Source of the DNA: Gnetum montanum
Lineage: Eukaryota; Streptophyta; Gnetopsida; Gnetales; Gnetaceae
Length of the DNA: 41,750 nt
Assembly: GCA_015680685.1 (NCBI GenBank)
Contig: MNCI01005623.1
Coordinates: forward strand, 1 to 41,750
Direction of reading: 5' to 3'
Shown here: positions 11,786 through 23,163 of the stretch, one piece after another
How positions within the stretch are numbered: position 1 is the stretch's first letter
Layout: each line of letters begins with the position of its first letter
The notes under the pieces: generated by a model
Database searches by the model: none
Told to the model about the DNA's origin: nothing
What the model saw: the letters and a program-made list of their open reading frames with translations, nothing else
Program-made: the position numbers and the translations under genes

Positions 11786-13057
11786 AAATGAGACGAGGGC
11801 ATTACTGAAAGAATTGAAAATGATATAAAAGCCTTAAAAATCAAGTGTAAGAAAGAATCATTTATGAGCTATCTAAAAACAACTCTATCATACAATTGTT
11901 CCATTAACTATTTTTTATAAATAGAAAAAATTCAGAATATTTTACTAAATGAATTTAAAGTGAAGAGACAAACAAAGTATGATATTTTGTTTCTTGAAGC
12001 ATTGTGATTTCCTTAAAAGTTAAAAATATTTGTTAGTTTATAAAAAACTAATGATGGAAACCCAAGATAAAGTATGATTTCATAATGTAGTTCTATGACA
12101 TAATAAATAAAATATTCATGAGTACATTTGTCAATTTGTAGAGTTTATTTTATTTTTCATAAAACTGTAATATCTCTCCAATAGATCCTATGGGTCTTTG
12201 GACGTAATAAAGCTTCATTTCATTTCATTTCAACATTTAGAAGACTTTGAAGAAATGCAAAAGGAAAAAACATAATAATAGTATTATGGAAAGCCTTAAT
12301 TTAATGACAAGCTATATTGCTCATCATTTACTATGCAAAATTAGCAAAGCACAAATAGGATCCCATCATCTAAGAGTTGAAATAGGTAGATGGCTTAAAA
12401 TTCCTTGTGAAGAACAAATAGCATTAAAGATGAACACCATGTTTTGTTGCAATGTCTTACATTTGAGCACATTACATATTGATTTTCAAATTAGTAGATT
12501 AGTAGTTTTCATAGTTACATTAATCATATAGAAACTATTTTCATATCATATGGTTCTCCAATATCTTTTTTTGAAATCAATCTTCCTAAATGTTAAAAAA
12601 TTGATTTTGCAAGCAAAAGAAAGACTTACATTTAGCCAATTACATATTATAATTTTTCTTACAATTGTGATTTTTATCATTATTAAAGCTATTTATTTTT
12701 TGCATGTCCACTTTTTACTTCAAGATAGGGAATTTGTAGAGAGAAAAAAATTTATTGAAACTAAGGATAGGATTGAAAAACGGTAATAACAAAATCAAAT
12801 GAGATAGAAATACATGTTTTTAGCATTATTTGAAGAACTAATAATTTGTGTGCAAGAGATAAATCATGAGAAAAATTTTTTATTGCAAGTCTTTGATATG
12901 GTCATGATGAGTCTTAAACACCTCATCAAGAAAATGACCCAAAATTGACATCTCCAACTCAAAAAAATATAGTAAAGTTGTTGCTTGAATACTATATTTA
13001 AGTCTATGAACATTAAAGAAATGACAATTGAGAAAGATATACTTGTCATCTTCTGCT

Positions 13058-13143
13058 ATTGCATGTATAATTCAAAAAGATATGCTCTTCATCTTCCACA
13101 ATTGCATGTATAATTCAGAAAGATATGCTCTTGATATAGTAAG
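13058..13143. repeat. 43-bp tandem duplication
   Basis: The unit starting ATTGCATGTATAATTCA at 13058 repeats at 13101 with one or two differences and decays at its right end. Confidence 0.75.
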
Positions 13144-14100
13144 AACATTGTTAACTCAAATATTAAAAATAATGTTGATAAGTAAGAAATGGGAGATGGT
13201 AAAGGTTCTCAACATAAAGCTTTGCTTAAGTGATGAAGTAATGTTGAGCTAAAAATTTTCTAGTGCATCTATCTTTTTTTTATAGAAGTTTTCTATTTTG
13301 TTATAACTTTTTGTTGCCATCTCAAATAAAATTGTTATTTTCAATTTACAAATAGATATAATAAATAATATTAGTATGAAAACCCTAGGTCTAGCTTCAA
13401 TTTCAATGGATAATATTAAGTAATAGAATTTTTAAAAAATCATAAAAGGAATTCTAAAATTACTATGTTCAATCAATCTAAGAGGGTCTCAATAGACTAA
13501 GTAAAAAGGTCAATTTCAATTTTTGTAAATGTTGTTAAGATAGGGATCATGTTCTTTATAAACAAATAAATTTTGTTTTTTTTTTTCAAATTTCAGGATT
13601 AGTAATAAGAAATGTGTGTTCCTAAAATGAATTAGTTTTTCATTATTATGTTATTTTGGAGGTTCACCTCTCTTAAATGCTTAGCATATGATATACTATA
13701 ATTTTTTTAATATTAATAAACATTTTATTTTCAACATCTCCAATACTTTTAAAATTTAGTTATTGTATAGCAAAAGTAAAGCATAGGAAATTATGGTGCT
13801 TTTTATTTTTTTTACTTAGGATGATTAGCTTTTTGTTTAAATTTAAGTTAATGATATTGATGGACTATCATTTGAAATAATGATAAAGTACATGTTTCTT
13901 AAGTTAAAAATGTGGATTCCAAAACCTTGCTTAATAGGATGAGTTTAGAGGCTATTAATGGATACTTGAGATACCTATGGTTAATTGACATTGTTTTTTT
14001 TTTAACCAGGAAAATAAATATTGTTTCTTCTTTTAATGGAATAAATATTATTTCTTCTTTTAAATTATTCCATTAATGTAATGGAATAAATTAATGTTCT

Positions 14101-14121
14101 TATATATATATATATATATAT
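14101..14121. repeat. TA microsatellite
   Basis: About ten uninterrupted TA units. Confidence 0.95.
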
Positions 14122-14487
14122 TCAAGCCTTGAAGTTTAACAATAGGGTAATTATTTTTTTTAATCAAAAGAAGTTGGCTCCTTTTCAAACATGCTTAATT
14201 TTAATAACTTATGACTACCGTATTTTCTCTAGTAAATAATGTTAATAATGATTAACTTGCACAAATCATAGACTATTTCAACATATTAAGTGCTAGTACT
14301 TAATTTGCTACTTGTTCTGCTACTTACAATTTTACCAATACTTTAATGCACATTGGTTTGATTTTCTATCTATATTTTTAAGCCTTCTATTTAGTCCACT
14401 CCATTTTGTTGGGACAAGGTTAGGATGATGATAATAATATTTTTTATCCTTCTATTATTCTTTCTGTGACATTTCTATATTCATAAT

Positions 14488-15329
14488 TGAGAAATCATGT
14501 TTTTTGTAGGCTAAGATATCATGTATCCAATATCGGACCACAAGTTACAACATCGAATATTCAATATCATGGGATGTGTGCCTACCTATAAATACAACTC
14601 TTGGGCGAACGATTCATCCCATTCTTGTATCAATACAGTAGCCGAACTTTTGCAGTTTTATTTTGTAGTCTTAGAGAACAGTGAGTGAGTGCCCACACTG
14701 TGGATCTAAGTCTATTGTACGACGTCTTATTCAAGTGGCAATGTACCTGGACACATTCCATGAACGACAATAAGATTGAGATTGATTCTTATTCATTGAA
14801 GCACTTTGACGTCGATTAAATTTACTTTTCATGTACTTAGTTAATATCTAAATTTCATGCAAGTTAATCAATTGGTAGAATGAGCATGACCATTTTTGAG
14901 CATAAACACATATTCGCTTGGTAACCCTAGTAGTGTTATTGCTTAGTTCGCCTAGTAACGTAGTGCTTGGTGATTTTAGTAGTGGATATGTGGGTTCAAG
15001 ATGTGTACGACAAGTTGGGAATAGATATTAATCGAATGTAGGCTAGTTTAGCATTTATCTTCTTATTGTTAATTAGATTAAATAATTAATTTCTATATTA
15101 TCAATAAGAGTAGCATAAAGCCACATCAACATTAACCATCATATGTCTCACCTTGGACTAAACCATACGTGACAAAGCTACCACTAATCCAAGTGGAAAG
15201 ACATTATCCTGCAATCAATGTCTAATGATTTAGATGCCACAAACAGTCTCATCTATGGAATTTGATCAGATTGCACATGAACGCTTATGATTCATATGGT
15301 TGGGTGTAGGGGGTACCCGTTGCTCATCA
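14488..15329 (+). repeat. Solo LTR S (842 bp) with perfect TSD
   Basis: It begins TGAGAAATCATG and ends CTCATCA (15323-15329), as do the other LTRs here. The five bases before it (14483-14487) and after it (15330-15334) are both ATAAT, the 5-bp target duplication typical of Ty3-gypsy integration. A TATAAATA box is at 14587-14594. No internal element sequence remains, so this is the product of recombination between two LTRs. Its U3 has the ATATC/CCAATATC-rich type found in element C, not the ACTCTAAT type of A and D. Confidence 0.88.
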
Positions 15330-15355
15330 ATAATCAAGTTTGAATCCATAGCTAT

Positions 15356-16218
15356 TGATGAGTAGCAAGGTATCCCAACACTCCACCATACAAGTCATGA
15401 GTGCATGTGTGCAACCATATTGTAATCCATGGATAGACAATGTAGGTATGCTAAGAGTTGATAGTAGGTTCATGATCGTTGTCTTCCCACTTTGAGTTAG
15501 TGAAGTTCAAGTATATCGTTAACCCTCAGTGAGCCATGGGATATGTTGATGTTGTTGGGCTCATAATACTCCTAGTTACAAACATAATGAAAGTTGATAA
15601 TAGAAATCTAAATCTAAGTGATAACAAAAATATAAATCTACTCTAGCCTATAGCGATGAGCATCTAGTCCTAGCTTGTTGGTCACGTCTTAGGCTCATGT
15701 AGTCATTATTAGGGTTACCAAGTGGATTCACTACTAAGCAAATCAAGAAAAACCACTATTGGATTACCAAATGATTATACTTTAATGCTCAAAACTAGTC
15801 GTACTCATTCCTCTTAACTAATGAACATGAAACGTAAAGTGCTAAACTAAAGTAGACATGAAATTAAGCTAAGTAAAATAAAAGAACTAAGTGGATGCTA
15901 CAATGATGAAAAGCAATCTCAATCTTTATTTTCAAACATTAATCATGTCCAAGTACAATCCACTCAAATAAAGACATCATACAACTATGCAACACCACAC
16001 TACAAGCTTTCACTCTATTACTAACTACAAAAATAAACTGCAAGAGTTTGGCTAAGGTTGTAATGAAAATTATTATTGCTAGTGTGACCAAGTATTGGTA
16101 TTGCTAGTGTTGCACAACTTCTGAGACATCATTTCAATGATAACATAAGATGAGCTATGCTATTGTAGATGCAATATCGTAGATATAATATTGTGCTTGA
16201 GAAAAAATGATTTTGTCA
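15356..16218 (-). repeat. 3' LTR of minus-strand element F (863 bp)
   Basis: Read on the minus strand it begins TGACAAAATC (at 16218) and ends CTCATCA (15362-15356). Just before it (16219-16228, minus strand CATGGGGGTA) is a polypurine tract like those of A and D, so this is a 3' LTR and not a solo LTR. An AATAAA signal is at 15925-15930 on the minus strand. Confidence 0.78.
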
Positions 16219-17290
16219 TACCCCCATGATTAATTAGAAACTCATCCTTGAGTTAAAAATGAGGATAGAATCCCTTACAAAATTGGGAGGTAGACTCAAA
16301 CTTGACATGGTAACTATATACATGACTCTGAATGCTACATTGTGGTTCAAGTGGTTTGAGTGATGTTCTTACAAAATTATCATGCATGGCATGATGGACA
16401 CATTTGATGATAACAAGATAAAAAAAAAATAGCTCGATGTAGCCTTAGGTTCCCAACAATGAAGGCTCTTCCATTAGCTTCTTCCCATTGTCATTAGGCT
16501 TTTGAAATTGGTATTGATTAAGGATCACCTAAAGTTTTTCTTTGTCTTACCAAGGATCATGTACCATCCATGAAAATTTATTGATGTTGAATGACATTGA
16601 TACATCCCATGGGCATGGTAGTTGTGAGAACATCTTATTAGCTTTCATGTACCATGTTGCAAACTATCTTCTCTCTTCTTTGAAAGCTCTAGCCATCTTT
16701 CTTAGTTCTTGGTAATCTATCATTCAATGAGCTAGGTTTGCTACAATGTTCTTCTATCCTTGATAGCTAACTTTAACAATTTCAAGCTCAAAGTTTGTCA
16801 CATGTAGTTTTCATTATACATCCTTTCGATACATAAAATCTCTTTCATACATTACATATACTACTATTACCTACTACTCAAACTCATTTCGTGGCCTCCC
16901 TACTGTTAACATGGTGAGGTTAGCATACCAAAGGTTTGCTAACTCCATGTACTCTATTAAATCTTCTATTTGTAGGTCTTTATTTTTCACTTTGGCCTAG
17001 TGGACATGAGCAAGGCTATCCAAAATGGGCTACCAATCAAGTGTTTAGGTTGTGATTAAGCTAATCTTGGCCTTTTCCATCTAGATCTCTTTCTTATTGA
17101 TTTCTTTGTGCATGTCCACCTATTCCTTGAAGTGTTCCTTGAGCTTCTTATGTTTCTTAGTCTCATTTTTCCATGTGCTTATTTCAATTATATACTTTTG
17201 GTGGATTGTGTGTACTTCTTCCATTAACAATTGATGAGTTGTGTTTTCTTGGGTCTCATCGATGGATTTGATGTATTGATGTGGCCTCAT
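16219..17290 (-). mobile_element. 3' internal part of element F, decayed
   Basis: The part next to the polypurine tract matches the end of the 3' tail of A, C and D in a few short blocks. Farther in (about 16500-17290, minus strand) the sequence does not match those tails. One frame there gives Glu/Lys-rich, coiled-coil-like residues at about 17120-17290 before stops begin, so it may be a ruined extra ORF downstream of pol. Stop density in the whole frame is close to chance, so the coding claim is weak. The rest of F is separated from this end by the insertion of element B at 17291. Confidence 0.45.
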
Positions 17291-18068
17291 TGACAAAATG
17301 TTTGTTTTTGCCTATACATACATGCTCACCCACCATGTTTATGACATTTTTTATCATAGTTGTAGCAAATATCTTGCAATTTTATCATTTGAAAGTTAGA
17401 ATATTTTTCTACGTGTTCATAATATGAGTCAAAAAATGCATGAATCTTTATTCAAGCATTGTCATACCTTAGCACGATAGTGTGTGTGGTAATAAAGATG
17501 AGCTTTGTAATAAACCTTGCAGCCCTTTGAAATAGATTAATTGTTTATTTATGCATTTAATGTTTTATGTAATTTACTTTAATGCTTTAATTAATTAAGC
17601 TAAATTAAGTTAGATTAAGCTCGATTAAATAGTGATTAATTGAGCACATAAGTACGACCACTTCGATTAATTAATCCTAGTAACGCTTAACATTTGGTAA
17701 CCTAGTAACGTTAAATGTGTTCAGTATGTATATGACAAGTGGGAACAGATGCTTGTGTTAGGATTAGTTAGGTGTAGCTAGTTGGACTAAATTAGTAATT
17801 TAATTATTTTATTTTATTCATTATTCTTTATCCTTAGACGACTTAAAACACAAAACATAAAAATGATAAAAATCATATGCCTTAGTTGCAATTGACCATA
17901 CCTTTGCATTTCACAAGTGTAATTGGGAAGACAACGATTGCAATGGTTAGTTTCAGTTCCTAAAGGCTAGTGCACTTAGAATGCGATAAGTCCATGAAAT
18001 TCAACTAGATTGTGCATGAATGCTTAGTGATTTGTATGGTTGGGTGTAGGGTCTACTCACCCTCATCA
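17291..18068 (+). repeat. 5' LTR of element B (778 bp)
   Basis: The start is placed at TGACAAAATG, which matches the first bases of the F LTR (TGACAAAATC); the end is CTCATCA at 18062-18068. AATAAA is at 17491-17496. From about 17320 onward it aligns with the D 5' LTR (TATA region, poly(A) region, TGTACGACAAGTGGGA-like block). It is shorter than the others, mainly in U3. The start coordinate is less secure than the end. Confidence 0.7.
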
Positions 18069-18069
18069 T

Positions 18070-18087
18070 TGGTGATGTTGCCAGGGA
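18070..18087 (+). other. Primer binding site of element B (tRNA-Asp-like)
   Basis: TGGTGATGTTGCCAGGGA lies one base after the LTR. It matches 14 of 18 positions of TGGCGCCGTTGCCGGGGA, the complement of the plant tRNA-Asp 3' end as I know it. Confidence 0.65.
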
Positions 18088-18229
18088 CTTGTAGTGTGAT
18101 ATGTGTGCTATCTAAAACTTAGTGAATATTATTTAAGATTTTTGGAATGAACCTTAAGGTCATTAATCATTCGAAAAATTAATAATTATAATTATAATTT
18201 AAGCATACTAAATTTTTCTCTAATCCAAA

Positions 18230-19760
18230 ATGTCTTCTTCTCATCGATATTATGATTCAAAATAACCAGTGCCCTAAGAATTCAAGGTGGTGTACACTCA
18301 TCCAAATGAGTTTGTACCTTATTTCACCTTCATCATGCATCAGGATGAGCAACTATGGTGGAGAGATATGGAGGGAAAAGTTATGTCACCTCCTGATTGA
18401 TCTATTCCTAGGATGCTGCCCCAAACTCTTAAGAGGTTGGACATCTAGGACCTCCATGATAAATACATCATGTAGGACCATGACTATCAAGACTACCATC
18501 CCATAGCAACACAACACAAATGAGATTAGCACTTGAAGAAACCATGAAGCTACGAAGGGGAAATAGTTCACTAATACCTTGTTCCTACTGAACCAAAATG
18601 ATAATGAGGATCCTTCCTTTAGGGTTCTCACCAAGAAGATTCTCCATCCCTTAACATTGGTGATGGGGGCTTGAACCCAAATCTACAATCCACTATCAAC
18701 AATCTAGGTTTAGACAAAAGTGGAAGTTAAGGAAAGGGCTTGAGCAAGCATCATGATGATAGAATACTTGATGATCATGGCCATGACAAGCAGAGAGGAG
18801 ATGGTAGACACTATGATGATGGCAGTCCTCCTCCCTCTTCACCCTCTTTATCTACATCTTCTTCTTTCTCTTTTGAATCTGATTGAAACCACAGGGGATG
18901 AAACCATGATGGAGATGGAGATGAACACCTAGACAATGATTATATTCCTTACCATGATTGAAGGGGTACTATGGAACATCATAGGAATCACTGAAATCAT
19001 GATGATGATGACCCCTTGCTGGAAACTTCAAGCATGTTGAACATCATAGAGGCAGTCAAGATTCCAACTAGGCATGTGAAAGATAGCAGAATCAAGCTGT
19101 TGAATATGAACAACATCCCTATATTTGAGGGGAGATATAACTCAGATTCACATACCCACCTTTAGGCCTTTCATGATGCTTGTGCCTTGTAGAATATATA
19201 AAATGATTAGCAAAAACTTAAGGTGTTTCCTAGAACACTCATAAAAGAAGTAGAAAGTTGGTACTGCTCCTTGGAGCTAGAATCAATTTGCAGATAGAGT
19301 ATGATACTTGAGTGTTTAATGATAAATATCAAATATATTCCAAAGTTTCCAATTTGAGAAAGCAAATCCAAGGTTGTTAATAAGGAACACATGAACCCTT
19401 GGATGTAGCCATGGGTAAGTATTATTTCCTTTTTCACAAATGTCCTAGCCATGGTTATTCGTAATTGAAGTAGTTTCACCATATCATAGATGGGCTTTGA
19501 TCTAAAATGAGGAGAACTCTTGGGGTCTACACCCAAGGGAGACTATTAGAACTAAGAGCCCATTAGATTCAAAGGCTGATGGAGCAAGTTGCAAAAAAAG
19601 AAGATGAATTGAGAAAATGGGAAAGTGCTGAGGAGTATAACTAGGATCCTTCTATCAAAAAGAGAGAGGTTTAATTCTATGATAGTGAGGGGAAGCACCC
19701 ATTGATGAGGTGGTACAATGAAAAACCTTTCCAATTCAAAAATTTATGTCTTAAATTTTA
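18230..19760 (+). pseudogene. gag pseudogene of element B
   Basis: The start is the ATG at 18230, which corresponds to the gag start of D at 27266; a stop follows after 11 codons. Blocks collinear with D include HP-EF--F, HQDEQL, and the capsid region at about 19110-19560 (PRTL-KEVESWY-like, then a block with DKYQ). The capsid domain packages element RNA in the cytoplasm. Numerous stops and frame changes mean no protein can be made. Confidence 0.75.
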
Positions 19761-19769
19761 GCCAAGGTT

Positions 19770-21180
19770 GACAAAATGTGGAAATATTTGGATGACAAAT
19801 TTCAAATTTCCCCAAAAATTGCAAAAGAATCCAAAGAACAAGGTAGTGATCGTGACTGTAGGAGAAGGAAAGAAGTTGAATGTGCCTACCAAAGGAGTAA
19901 AGGCAAGGATATGGTAGTAGAAGAGGTTGTAGAGTCAGAATCATATGATGATGGTGGGTGTAACATCTACCAATATGAACATCCAAAGGTATGTTTCCAT
20001 GTTGTGTCACACTTACAAGAATATGGGGTGTATGCTCTGAATCCTAGAATAGCATGAGGACAAGCACTTAGAAGGTTGCCTTATTCTTAAGGTAACCCAA
20101 GGTAATTCCTCCAACAAAAATAGGCTTATTATCCAAGTGGAGCTCCACCACAACTATATGAGTAGTATCAATAGTGGAAACACCCACAATTATGGGGGAT
20201 GCCATTACTAAGGTAACAGTACCCTTACAGGCAACCAGATCTGTATGTGTACTATGTTTAGCAACCAATGTCTTCACATGACTCTTCTAGTCAAACTTCT
20301 TTTTAGCATCCCTACTACCCTCCAAAGTATTATAAAACTCATTCTCCATCTACTAGAGGGGAAACTACATATCCCTACCATCTTCCTTATCCTTCAAGAC
20401 ATTCTCCTCTACCCTTAACCCAATTACAACTTGTTCCATCCATGCAGGGAAAAATTCCTACACTATCGTAACAACATAATGCTACCAAGGCCATTAACTT
20501 ATGACTAGTTCCTAGCTGAGTGGTTTAGAACCTAGATGCAGTAAAAGATCATTCTTTCAAACCAATAGCCCTACAAATCATTCACCTACTTATATGGTTG
20601 GTCACCTTGTGTCTCCTTTACCCTCTATATCCATTCCTTTCAAGAGCTCTTCAAATAAAATACCTCCCAAGATTTGCATAGTCATGTTAATCCACATTGT
20701 ATCTAATTGGATCAAGGTTGGAAAACTTCCTAGAAAGAGAGTTGATCCTAGAAGTCCTCTCATCTATTTGTAGATTGTTGGGAATAAGCCATGCAAGGCT
20801 CTTCTTGACTCATGTTTTGGATTTAATCTAATTTCTCATGAAACGTACAATGCTTGGAACCTGCCTCCTCTCAAGAAGAGCAACATTAGTTAGAACTGGT
20901 AGATCAGTCCATCACTATTCCTTTGGGACTAGTGGAGGACATTGTGACTACTATCTATGGGTGGTTGTATCTTATTGATTTACTAGTTATCAAAATTAAC
21001 AATTGTAAGGGGGACTTCACAATCATTATCGGAAGGGCTTGGTTAAGTACTATTGATTCATGAATCAACATTAGAGATCTTTCCCTAGAGATTTCCAAGG
21101 AAAATGTATTTTGAAATATTGAGAAGAAGCGAGTTCCATGCATTGCGTATAGTGATATAGGGTGCGATTGTGTCTAGAAA
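19770..21180 (+). pseudogene. gag-linker and protease pseudogene of element B
   Basis: At 19776-20057 a frame of 93 codons carries a Lys/Arg/Glu-rich segment and then a Cys/His motif (Cys at 19959, Cys at 19992, His at 20010), where a zinc knuckle would be expected. A Tyr/Pro/Gln-rich linker follows (about 20090-20560). The retropepsin region keeps its catalytic triplet as ALLDS (Asp codon 20807-20809) and then NLISHE; further on, the flap-to-helix region is shifted. Aspartic protease would cut the gag-pol polyprotein. Broken by stops. Confidence 0.7.
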
Positions 21181-21399
21181 CTTTGATATATTAAAAACAC
21201 ATCAATTAAAGCATGCAGATAGTGTGTACATAAATCTAAAATCCAAAAGTTCCTGTACACAATAGCCATAAAATAAGAGGATACCTAGTGGCTAACAACT
21301 AATTCTAATAGCTACACACTTTGCATGAAACCTACTGAGAGCTTAACTTGTGCTTATGTTGAAGGAATGAATGAACTGGAGTAAGTTCATTACCAACTT

Positions 21400-22505
21400 T
21401 TTGATGATGAACCTAATGATACCAATTGGGAAAAGTTGAAAATCCCTGATAATTTTAAACAGGAGCCTTTAAAGTTGAGAACTCTACCTACCAGCCTGGA
21501 ATATGCATTTCTAAAAAATGGCAAGATAGTGATAATCAATGCTAACCTTGCTCTTGAGCAAAAAAAGATGTTGTTGAAGGTGGTTGAAAAATGACCAACA
21601 ACCTTTGCTTGATCATATCTTGAACTCACAAGGATTGATCCTAGCATATGCCAACATTACATCTATATTGATTCAACCATGAAGCCAAAGAGGCAACTAC
21701 AATGGCAACTAAATCTCAAATTAAAATAGATCATCAAAGAGGAAATTGAACAACTTCTCAAGGCAAGGTTCATCTATCCAATTATAGATAGCAAGTGGAT
21801 TAGCCCACTTATAATTGTTCCAAAGAAAGATGGAAAATGGTGGGTCTATATTGATTTCAGGCTATTAAACATGATGACATTCAAAGATCATTTTTCATTG
21901 CTATTTTTACACCAAGTGTTGGACACTATTTCTAGTTATTGCTATTACAGCTTCCTAGATAGTTATAGTGGCTATAACCAAATTTAGATTGCACTTGAGG
22001 ATCAAGCCAAAACAACATTCACAAGTCCTTGGGAGACTATTGCATATTGGAAGATGCTCTTTGGTCTATGTGCCTATAACTTTTCAATGCCTTGTTCTGA
22101 GTATTTTCAGCAAAAAATTGGTAGTGGGGTGGAAGTCTTCATGAATGAATTCTCCACCTATCACACTACATTTAAGAAAGCCCTGGACCTCCTTAAGTAA
22201 GTGCTTAAAAGATGTGTGGGAAGTAATCTTTAGCTCAATTAATAAAAGAGCAATCTTATGATCTAGGAGGGCATTGTGTTTGGGCATAGAATTTCTCAAG
22301 CAAGGATTGAGATGAATCCTAAATTGATTCAGATCATCCAAGGAATAACCCACCCACCAAAAACTATTAACGATGTCTAGTTATTCCTTAGCCACATTGG
22401 CTACTACCAACAATTCATAGAGAATTTCTTTAAGATCCCAAAATTTTTGGTCGAGCTCACAAAGAAAGATGTTCCATTCATATTTGGGGCATATACTTCT
22501 AAGCT
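21400..22505 (+). pseudogene. Reverse transcriptase pseudogene of element B
   Basis: Fragments of the Ty3-gypsy polymerase are readable in order: SPLIIVPKKDGKW (about 21800-21840), FLDSYSGYNQI (about 21950-21985), VF followed by the catalytic box (22135-22150), FGHRIS (about 22280-22300) and FLSHIGYYQQFIENF (about 22384-22430). The catalytic pair that should be Asp-Asp reads Asn-Glu (22144-22149), so the active site is lost. The frame is repeatedly interrupted. Sequence then jumps at about 22505 to a point after the integrase core. Confidence 0.78.
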
Positions 22506-23163
22506 CAACATGAAAACTCCCTATAGGCTACTCTCTCTATGAGTTAGTGTAAGGAAAATTACAAACTCTACCAATTCAATTCGAGCTTCATACACATTCA
22601 ATAGCATGTGACCTTGAACTTAATGTGAGCCTAGCACAAAAAGAAAGATTAATCAACCTTAATGTGCTAGATGAGAATAAATTGGTGGCCCTATCCTTGA
22701 ATTAAGTGCATAAAGCATTTAGTAAACAATGCCCTGAAATTAGGATAAAGAAAGTGAAATTTTAACTTGGAGCGAAGGTTCTCTATTAGAACCCTACACA
22801 CATACCTCAACGAACTAAGTTTCAAACATTGTGGGAAGGGCCTTACATCACTCATGAAAGTTTTACTTTTGAAGTCATATTAATTTACAAACCTAAGAGC
22901 CTAAACAAAAAGCAGCTAATCAACATGCAACAAGTTAAAACTTTCCATGAGCCCATGCAAGGCAGTGCAATCAACACCTCATTAAATGAACAACCACACT
23001 TATCTTTTGGATTTACTCCTTTCAACTTAGTCATGGGAGAGATGCTCATCCATGCTAATCTATTAAGTGGCTTCTCAATTTTTGTACTTTTTTCTTTTTC
23101 ACTTTGTTTTTATACCATTTTTTTACACTTTTTTATTAATCCAAATTTTTTGTTTTACAACAT
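22506..23163 (+). pseudogene. Integrase C-terminal remnant and start of 3' tail, element B
   Basis: The sequence aligns with 31950-32560 of D: the region after the integrase core (PYRLLSL-like), the LREDNKVLYWNP-type end domain, and a final frame at 22829-23173 starting MWEGPYI. That frame runs on through a hydrophobic stretch that also occurs in D and A, and its last codons read into LTR C. RNase H and the integrase core that should precede it are missing. Confidence 0.7.

Larger units (their letters stand above)
10400..14482. other. Gene-poor AT-rich intergenic DNA
   Basis: I find no supported gene in these 4 kb. Frames such as 12247-12531 (94 codons) and 13028-13252 are short and lack clear domains. 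The stretch carries three tandem duplications (11275-11457, 11636-11785, 13058-13143) and a TA microsatellite, reported separately. Confidence 0.55.
17291..23163 (+). mobile_element. Ty3-gypsy element B, 5' LTR to integrase end, truncated
   Basis: The order is LTR, primer site, gag, linker, protease, reverse transcriptase, integrase tail, the OTA-type Ty3-gypsy layout. It stops abruptly at 23163, where the LTR of element C begins in the opposite orientation, so C inserted into B. RNase H and the integrase core are missing through an internal deletion near 22505. Many stops and frameshifts show that it is old and non-autonomous. Confidence 0.82.

Noticed and set aside
12247-12531. Frame of 94 codons with a GRWLKIPCEEQ segment
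   Set aside because: The segment faintly recalls a motif seen near the end of some LINE-type polyproteins, but no other part of such a protein is found around it; it stays below the level for a call.
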